Assembly (NCBI GenBank): GCA_024280875.1
Contig: JAJRPH010000558.1
Coordinates: 1 to 6,005 of the forward strand
Source of the DNA: Deltaproteobacteria bacterium
GTDB taxonomy: Bacteria; Desulfobacterota; Desulfobacteria; Desulfobacterales; Desulfosalsimonadaceae
Reading direction: 5' to 3'
DNA length: 6,005 nt
Shown here: positions 1-3,626 of the stretch, piece after piece
How the letters are laid out: every line of letters starts with the position of its first letter
Position numbering within the stretch: position 1 is the first letter of the stretch
Translations under genes and position numbers: made by a program
The notes under the pieces: generated by a model
The model's input: only the letters and a program-made list of their open reading frames with translations
Databases searched by the model: none
What the model was told of the DNA's origin: nothing

Positions 1-368
1 AGTATTCCTACAAAGAACTCTTTTCCATGCTACACCCACGGGCGGTCACCCATATCAAAATCGGCGGGAAAACAGTTCCGGAGGATGTTGTCAGAAGTGT
101 TCTCGGATTCCTGGCACTCTACATAGCACTGTTTGCTCTCTCCACTGTACTGCTGGCCGGCACCGGGGTCGATTTTCTTACCTCCTTTGGTGCCGTGGCT
201 GCAACCATGGGCAATATCGGGCCGGGATTCGGGATGGTGGGGCCGGCCGAAAATTATGCCCAGATTCCCTATTTGGGAAAGTGGCTCCTTTCCTGGTGCA
301 TGCTGCTGGGTCGCCTTGAAATCTACACCCTTATCATTCTCGTCGTACCTGAATTCTGGCGGAAATAA
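1..368 (+). CDS. TrkH/KtrB-family potassium uptake protein, C-terminal part (5' end outside window)
   Basis: This is the end of an integral inner-membrane K+ translocating subunit. Such proteins form the pore and normally work with a cytoplasmic NAD-binding partner of the TrkA/KtrA type. The frame is open from the first base (first whole codon at 3) and gives about 121 residues before the TAA at 366-368. Visible features are a hydrophilic stretch with the family-typical HPRAV, a membrane helix (LGFLALYIALFALSTVLL), a re-entrant pore loop with the selectivity-filter type motif TMGNIGPGFG, and a final helix starting at the conserved LGRLEIYT. TrkH-type proteins have four pore-loop repeats; this is the fourth. 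The internal ATG at 27 lies inside the conserved domain and is not the start. No partner gene follows, so a trkA-like gene would have to lie upstream or elsewhere. No clear intrinsic terminator follows the stop. The family call is secure; TrkH versus KtrB cannot be decided from this piece. Confidence 0.93.
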   Translation, partial: YSYKELFSMLHPRAVTHIKIGGKTVPEDVVRSVLGFLALYIALFALSTVLLAGTGVDFLTSFGAVAATMGNIGPGFGMVGPAENYAQIPYLGKWLLSWCMLLGRLEIYTLIILVVPEFWRK

Positions 369-413
369 CGTTTTTATTACGAGTGTCTTTTTGGGGAGTC
401 AATTCGAAATTAA

Positions 414-599
414 ACTGTCAACCTTGACGGCTTCGTAAAAAGTCCAAATTCTGTGTTGCGCTGCATCCTTCGCGGCTTCATGGTACGCTAAGTACAAATC
501 ATTACTCAGGATTTGCGCGCCTTGCCAATTTTATAAGATTTGGTGGAGCTTTTATACTTTGCCGTCGAAATCTGACTTTTTACGAGACTGTCAACCTTG
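414..599. repeat. 13-bp direct repeat pair bracketing the inverted-repeat element
   Basis: The sequence ACTGTCAACCTTG occurs at 414-426 and again, identically, at 587-599. Each copy partly overlaps the end of the inverted-repeat element (left copy by 3 bases, right copy by 8). It is therefore not a clean target-site duplication. It could be the remnant of an adjacent element copy or a product of recombination between element ends. Confidence 0.6.
424..594. mobile_element. MITE-like non-coding element with 21-bp terminal inverted repeats
   Basis: The left end (424-444, TTGACGGCTTCGTAAAAAGTC) and the right end (574-594) are inverted copies matching at 18 of 21 positions. They include a perfect 12-bp core, TCGTAAAAAGTC at 433-444 against its complement at 574-585. 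The 171-bp element encodes nothing. Its middle can fold further: GCGCTGCATCCT (458-469) pairs imperfectly with AGGATTTGCGCGC (508-520), with a GTAC...GTAC motif nearer the tip, so the whole unit can form one long imperfect hairpin. This architecture fits a non-autonomous transposable element or a dispersed intergenic repeat. From memory, similar TTGACGGCTTCGTAAAAAGTC repeats are common between genes in Desulfobacteraceae, but I cannot check copy number here. No transposase is present in the window. Confidence 0.6.
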
Positions 600-630
600 G
601 ACATCGAAACGTTCAACTTCCGGGAGGGTC

Positions 631-647
631 TTCTGTAAATTACAGAA
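631..647. repeat. Perfect 17-bp palindrome (8-bp arms, 1-base centre)
   Basis: TTCTGTAA and TTACAGAA flank a single central A. The arms are perfect and nearly in contact, which suits a dimeric DNA-binding protein better than an RNA hairpin. It lies between two convergent 3' ends, where an operator would be unusual, so function is uncertain. Confidence 0.4.
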
Positions 648-708
648 TCGAGTCTGCGCTTGACTCTTTCAAAAATTTTAAATGAGCCAAAGGTGCCCTC
701 CTACCTTC

Positions 709-747
709 AAAAAAAACAGGCGGCAATGAAACTCATTCACTGCCGCC
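709..747 (-). terminator. Rho-independent terminator of the thiolase gene
   Basis: Read on the minus strand, this is a GC-rich stem (736-747 pairing with 719-730, seven consecutive G-C-rich pairs GGCGGCA/TGCCGCC, one A-C mismatch, then four more pairs) with a 5-base loop at 731-735. It is followed directly by a run of eight T (complement of A709-716). It begins about 35 bases past the thiolase stop. On the plus strand no T run follows the stem, so it should act only on the thiolase transcript. Confidence 0.85.
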
Positions 748-781
748 CGTAAAAACAATACGCAAGAAAAAATAAAATTAT

Positions 782-2032
782 TTACAGAATCTCAATGACG
801 GTTGCCATGGAAACACCTCCGCCGCCGCAAAGCGTGGCCATCCCCAGACTCTTGCCCCGTTTTTTCATGGCATACATCAACGTGAGGATAACCCGCGCGC
901 CGGTACTTCCGACCGGATGCCCCAGGCCGATGCCGGAACCGTTCACGTTGGTGATCTCCCGGTTTAACCCCAGCTCGATTTCACATCCCAGATACTGGGC
1001 GGCAAATGCTTCATTGACTTCAATCAATTCAAAATCGTCCACTTTCAGACCGCTGCGTTTGGTCAGGTCCTGGACGGCCGGAACAGGGGAAAGCCCCATG
1101 ACTGCCGGGTGACAGGCTCCCTTTCCAGAGGCCTTAATGCGTGCCAGAGGTGTTAATCCCAGCTCTTTGGCTTTGTCCGCAGACATCAGCATAATGGCTG
1201 ACGCACCGTCATTTAAACCGCTGGCATTACCTGCCGTGACTTTACCGATTTTCGGAACAAATGCTGCCGGCAGTTTCTGAAGATCTGCCATGGTGATCCC
1301 CGGACGGAAATGTTCATCCCGATCGAAAATCAACGGATCTTTTTTACGGCGGGGCACGGAAACCGGAACGATTTCATCCTTAAAATCACCTTCATCATTT
1401 GCCCGTTCTGTGTTGTTATGGCTTCTTAACGCCACTTCATCCATGGCTTCCCGGCTGATATTATGTTTTTGTGCAATAAATTCAGCAGTATGTCCCATAA
1501 TATAGGGTTTTCCGATAAACATTGAATACGGTGCCTGGCTCGAATCCACCGGACCGTCTGCCGGCAGGGGCATGACATAGGAGCCGCAATGGAGAGCCCT
1601 GATCAAAGCATCCACGAATACCTGATCCTGAAGCCGGCAGCCCCAGCGGGCTTTCGGCACTTCATAGGGGGCGCTGGACATGTGCTCCACTCCGCCGGCA
1701 AGAATCACATCCGCCATACCCGCCTGAATCATGGCCATACCGGAAAGCACGGCTTCCATACCGGAAATACAGACCCGATTGATGGTGACGGCCGGAACCG
1801 TGTCCGGTATCCCTGCCAGCAACGCGCCTACACGGGTAACGTTCAACGTGTCGCTAGACTCCACACAACATCCGAAACGGACATCATCAATAATTGCCGG
1901 GTCAATTCCCGCGCGGTCCACCGCCTCTTTCATCACCACACTGGCAAGGGTCGCGCCATTCAAATCTTTCAACGTACCACCGAAACCACCAATCGCCGTA
2001 CGACAAGCAGATACAATTACCACACCCTTCAT
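782..2032 (-). CDS. Thiolase / acetyl-CoA C-acyltransferase family protein
   Basis: This is a cytoplasmic enzyme that condenses two acyl-CoAs or thiolytically cleaves 3-ketoacyl-CoA, used in beta-oxidation or ketone/poly-hydroxyalkanoate metabolism. All thiolase signatures are present (numbered from the upstream ATG at 2038): the nucleophilic Cys90 in NRVCISGMEA, NEAFA at 342-346, the GHP box (His374) in GIGLGHPVGSTGAR, and the second catalytic Cys404 in CGGGG. It is complete at 416-418 residues, somewhat longer than the common form of about 393. The extra length lies at about 145-175, in a loop rich in Pro, Gly and Ser before the conserved MGHTAEF segment. The start chosen is the second of two ATGs (2032), because it sits 6 bases after a strong AGGAGG. 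The ATG at 2038 directly abuts that site and would add only Met-Asn. It is a single gene with its own terminator. Substrate chain length cannot be read from the sequence; degradative fatty-acid use is plausible but inferred. Confidence 0.95.
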   Translation of the reverse strand: MKGVVIVSACRTAIGGFGGTLKDLNGATLASVVMKEAVDRAGIDPAIIDDVRFGCCVESSDTLNVTRVGALLAGIPDTVPAVTINRVCISGMEAVLSGMAMIQAGMADVILAGGVEHMSSAPYEVPKARWGCRLQDQVFVDALIRALHCGSYVMPLPADGPVDSSQAPYSMFIGKPYIMGHTAEFIAQKHNISREAMDEVALRSHNNTERANDEGDFKDEIVPVSVPRRKKDPLIFDRDEHFRPGITMADLQKLPAAFVPKIGKVTAGNASGLNDGASAIMLMSADKAKELGLTPLARIKASGKGACHPAVMGLSPVPAVQDLTKRSGLKVDDFELIEVNEAFAAQYLGCEIELGLNREITNVNGSGIGLGHPVGSTGARVILTLMYAMKKRGKSLGMATLCGGGGVSMATVIEIL

Positions 2033-2038
2033 ATTCAT

Positions 2039-2044
2039 CCTCCT
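2039..2044 (-). promoter_or_regulatory. Shine-Dalgarno site of the thiolase gene
   Basis: The minus strand reads AAAAGGAGGATGAATATG. The full AGGAGG has no spacer to the first ATG and an ideal 6-base spacer to the second, which decides the start at 2032. Confidence 0.8.
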
Positions 2045-2066
2045 TTTAATCGCTTTATCTTAATCA

Positions 2067-2080
2067 ACAAAACATTTTGT
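2067..2080. promoter_or_regulatory. Small palindrome upstream of the thiolase start, possible operator
   Basis: ACAAAA and TTTTGT flank a 2-base centre, about 35-50 bases upstream of the thiolase start codon. The position fits an operator for a dimeric repressor acting on this gene. The arms are short and A/T-rich, so chance is a real alternative. I could not place a convincing -35/-10 pair around it. Confidence 0.25.
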
Positions 2081-2167
2081 ATTGGTCCATAAACCATAGC
2101 AGTACCTGAACGAAAAACTGAAAATTTTACCGATCTGCCGGCATAGAGGATAAAGATCAGGTTGTAG

Positions 2168-2198
2168 CCCGGATTAGCGCGTGAGTGCGTAATCCGGC
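2168..2198. repeat. REP-like extragenic hairpin
   Basis: CCGGATTA (2169-2176) pairs perfectly with TAATCCGG (2190-2197). A bulged G and a further GCG/CGC-type stem lie around a TGAG loop. The wording GTAGCCCGGATTAGCGC...GTAATCCGGC resembles extragenic palindromes found in many proteobacteria. It lies downstream of the RdgC-like genes and upstream of the thiolase gene, both read on the minus strand, so it may protect or end the RdgC transcript. No T run follows it, so it is not a standard intrinsic terminator. Confidence 0.6.
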
Positions 2199-2209
2199 GA
2201 TTCAAGGTG

Positions 2210-2224
2210 TCAGCTATCAGCTAT
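2210..2224. repeat. Tandem heptamer, two copies of TCAGCTA
   Basis: TCAGCTA occurs twice in direct succession, followed by another T, just beside the REP-like hairpin. Such short tandem units can expand or shrink by replication slippage. Only two copies are present here. Confidence 0.5.
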
Positions 2225-2267
2225 AATGGCCGGCCGCAAAAACAACAGAGTCCATCTCGTTCCCATT

Positions 2268-2804
2268 CTATTCCCTTGATGCCTGTTGAATCCACTTTGA
2301 AATATTTTTAACCACCACCTGTTCCCACTCCGGACTTACCCTGGATTTGATAAACTGCCGGTACACATAATTGGTCAGGTTAACGACTTTCTCATACAGG
2401 TAAACTTTTTCAAGCACAGCGCCTTCGACATCTTCCGCCTGTTCCACGCGCCCTGTTTCCGGAGATTTTAAATTCCCGATATTTAAACTTTCCCCTTTGA
2501 TATTAAACCGCCACTCGCTTTCCCCGGCCTTGGCCACCAGGTTCATTTCCGTTACCTTGGCCCCTTTCTGAAGGGCAATCACCCCTTCTTCAAGCCCCGC
2601 GCCGTCGCCTTTTATGGAAATAACTTCATCACGGTTGTGGCTGCTGTTTTCCAGCACCACACGGTTACCGATATACAGATCGTCAAATTCCGCTGCCGGA
2701 TCCATGAGTTTTTCATTGTCGGTTTCAATCATATACCACAGCCATGTTAGAAATTCATGACCGAGAAACTTATACCGGTTATATGCTACTGAAACATCAA
2801 GCAT
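2268..2804 (-). CDS. RdgC-like protein, C-terminal half (separate frame)
   Basis: This 178-residue frame carries what looks like the C-terminal third of RdgC, a ring-forming DNA-binding protein linked to recombination control and RecA regulation. The segment at residues 77-114 (ALQKGAKVTEMNL, then WRFNIKGESLNIGNLKSP) resembles the E. coli RdgC stretch around EAGKVVTKLALDW and SLKRLKF. Helix-forming residues (LEKVYLYEKVVNLTNYVY) follow, as at the RdgC C-terminus. FLTWLWY at 18-24 sits where E. coli has LTEWV. The start chosen is the ATG at 2804, preceded by AGGGGG (2814-2809) with a 4-base spacer and overlapping the upstream stop as ATGCTTGA, so translational coupling is possible. The frame extends open further upstream to 2861, as expected if this is one gene broken by an indel. 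The family link is by eye and weaker than for the N-terminal half. Confidence 0.72.
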   Translation of the reverse strand: MLDVSVAYNRYKFLGHEFLTWLWYMIETDNEKLMDPAAEFDDLYIGNRVVLENSSHNRDEVISIKGDGAGLEEGVIALQKGAKVTEMNLVAKAGESEWRFNIKGESLNIGNLKSPETGRVEQAEDVEGAVLEKVYLYEKVVNLTNYVYRQFIKSRVSPEWEQVVVKNISKWIQQASRE

Positions 2805-3423
2805 GCTGCCCCCTGTAGAATGTAGTAGGTGAAAGTTTTTCCAGTTGATCCTTCTTCGCATCTTCCAGACCGCAGATCAGGCTTGCTGCCGTATACGGAA
2901 ACATCCGGATTATCGACAGTTTGAATGATTTAGAAAACAGAGTTTCCAGCTCCTCATTAGCGGCCTTCTGACTGGTAAAAAACCACAGGATCTTTTGCTC
3001 ATAATTCCATATCAGGTCATACATGTTCGGTGTGGCAGGCATGCGCAAAAACAGGCGGCGCAATACCTCATCCTTGATTTCGCTTTTTTCGTTCTTGTGC
3101 AGCGCCTCACGCTCGGATTGTTCCAGACGCTTAGAAACGGCCATTTTGAGATGTTTGGCAATCACTTTTGAGGGAATGGTTTTCTTGTCAATCCGCAGGG
3201 AAAAGAGCAGATTGGTGCCGTACATAAATGAAGACCCTTCAAACTCCGGTTTGAACGGTGATTGGAAATCGGTCCAGCCGACACTTTTATCCTCCGGCTC
3301 ATTGTCGATTTCCCGGATGGTATTCTTTTTTAAGGCATCTGTCACCGTTTCCATAAAAGAACTTTCGATGCTGCCCTCCACACGGTATTGTGTAATTGAA
3401 ACACTTGAAGATAAAACGCCCAT
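2797..3423 (-). CDS. rdgC: RdgC-like recombination-associated protein, N-terminal part
   Basis: This 208-residue protein aligns by eye with about the first two thirds of E. coli RdgC: VGWTDF (48-53) against MGWVPP, RIDKKTIPSKVIAKHL (77-92) against EEKILPSPVIKQAL, NEKSEIKDEVLRRL (111-124) against TEKDSLKDEVLHSLL, and WNYEQKILWFFTSQKAANE (139-157) against the WIDTVNGLIMV...SAKKAE block. RdgC binds double-stranded DNA without sequence specificity as a ring dimer and modulates RecA. The start ATG at 3423 has AGGAG (3433-3437) 9 bases upstream. The frame stops at 2797-2799 soon after LEKLSPTTF, where a full-length RdgC would continue into its C-terminal domain. That domain is in the next frame, reached by skipping one base of a G5 run at 2809-2813. 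The gene may be naturally split, frameshifted, or carry a sequencing indel. It is divergent from the EndoQ-helicase gene. Confidence 0.8.
   Translation of the reverse strand: MGVLSSSVSITQYRVEGSIESSFMETVTDALKKNTIREIDNEPEDKSVGWTDFQSPFKPEFEGSSFMYGTNLLFSLRIDKKTIPSKVIAKHLKMAVSKRLEQSEREALHKNEKSEIKDEVLRRLFLRMPATPNMYDLIWNYEQKILWFFTSQKAANEELETLFSKSFKLSIIRMFPYTAASLICGLEDAKKDQLEKLSPTTFYRGQHA
2809..2814 (-). promoter_or_regulatory. G-rich ribosome-site-like tract at the RdgC frame junction
   Basis: The minus strand reads ACAGGGGGCAGCATGCTTGA. AGGGGG could serve as a ribosome site for the ATG at 2804. The same G5 homopolymer is the place where removing one G would fuse the two RdgC frames, so it has two competing explanations. 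Confidence 0.45.
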
Positions 3424-3626
3424 AAACGTAAACTCCTAGACAAACGTTAAATGAAGACTCTCTTTTTAAAGTCAAAAAAATAAATAAAAATGTAAGAACA
3501 CTCATTAACCGCTATGATGATGACAGGCAAGGATTTTTTCCTGTAAAAAACAGATTGGAATTGATATAAAAATATTGTTATTAACATTTTAGATAGTTGT
3601 TATTTAAATGAACAGGAACCCATTAC
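3424..3626. promoter_or_regulatory. AT-rich divergent intergenic region between the rdgC-like and EndoQ-helicase genes
   Basis: These 203 bases are distinctly richer in A and T than the flanking genes and must contain the 5' signals of both divergent genes. Seen directly are the AGGAG for the RdgC gene at 3433-3437 and AGGAA at 3614-3618, 8 bases before the ATG at 3627. No strong -10/-35 pair is evident for the rightward gene, and no clear LexA-type CTGT-N8-ACAG box was found. A shorter CTGT-N5-ACAG lies near 3541-3553. Confidence 0.6.
3446..3475 (-). promoter_or_regulatory. Possible sigma70-type promoter for the RdgC-like genes
   Basis: On the minus strand TTGACT (3475-3470) is followed after 18 bases by TTTAAC (3451-3446), a fair match to TTGACA/TATAAT with slightly long spacing. 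It would give a leader of only about 16 bases before the start at 3423, just enough for the AGGAG. The surrounding sequence is very A/T-rich, so chance matches are likely. Confidence 0.25.

Larger units (their letters stand above)
369..781. other. Non-coding interval between the trkH-like gene and the thiolase gene
   Basis: This is 413 bases without a convincing gene. It contains, in order, a 13-base direct repeat pair (414-426 and 587-599), a terminal-inverted-repeat element (424-594), a perfect 17-bp palindrome (631-647), a weak hairpin with arms GAGTC/GACTC (650-654 and 662-666), and the terminator of the thiolase gene (709-747). The two flanking genes converge here, and only the thiolase side has a clear terminator. 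Short open frames in this stretch have no ribosome site and no recognisable product. Confidence 0.8.

Noticed and set aside
650..680. Plus-strand terminator for trkH (GAGTC...GACTC then TTTC)
   Set aside because: The stem is only 5 bp with a 7-base loop, the T stretch is broken, and it lies about 280 bases past the stop. It is too weak to call.
369..781. CRISPR array or small RNA gene in the trkH-thiolase gap
   Set aside because: There are no regularly spaced repeats. The structure is explained by one inverted-repeat element, a palindrome and a terminator.
795..2092. Several plus-strand open frames of 71-167 codons across the thiolase region
   Set aside because: They lie antisense to a thiolase with all catalytic motifs, have low-complexity or unrecognisable products and no ribosome sites.
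2161..2200. Intrinsic terminator for the RdgC-like genes
   Set aside because: The hairpin is strong, but no T run follows on the minus strand, so it was recorded as a REP-like repeat instead.
3299..3505. 68-codon minus-strand frame upstream of the RdgC-like start
   Set aside because: It overlaps the well-supported RdgC start in another frame, begins in A/T-rich non-coding sequence and lacks a ribosome site.
3535..3560. LexA/SOS box before the EndoQ-helicase gene
   Set aside because: CTGT and ACAG are separated by only 5 bases, not the 8 of the gamma-proteobacterial box, and other clades use different boxes.
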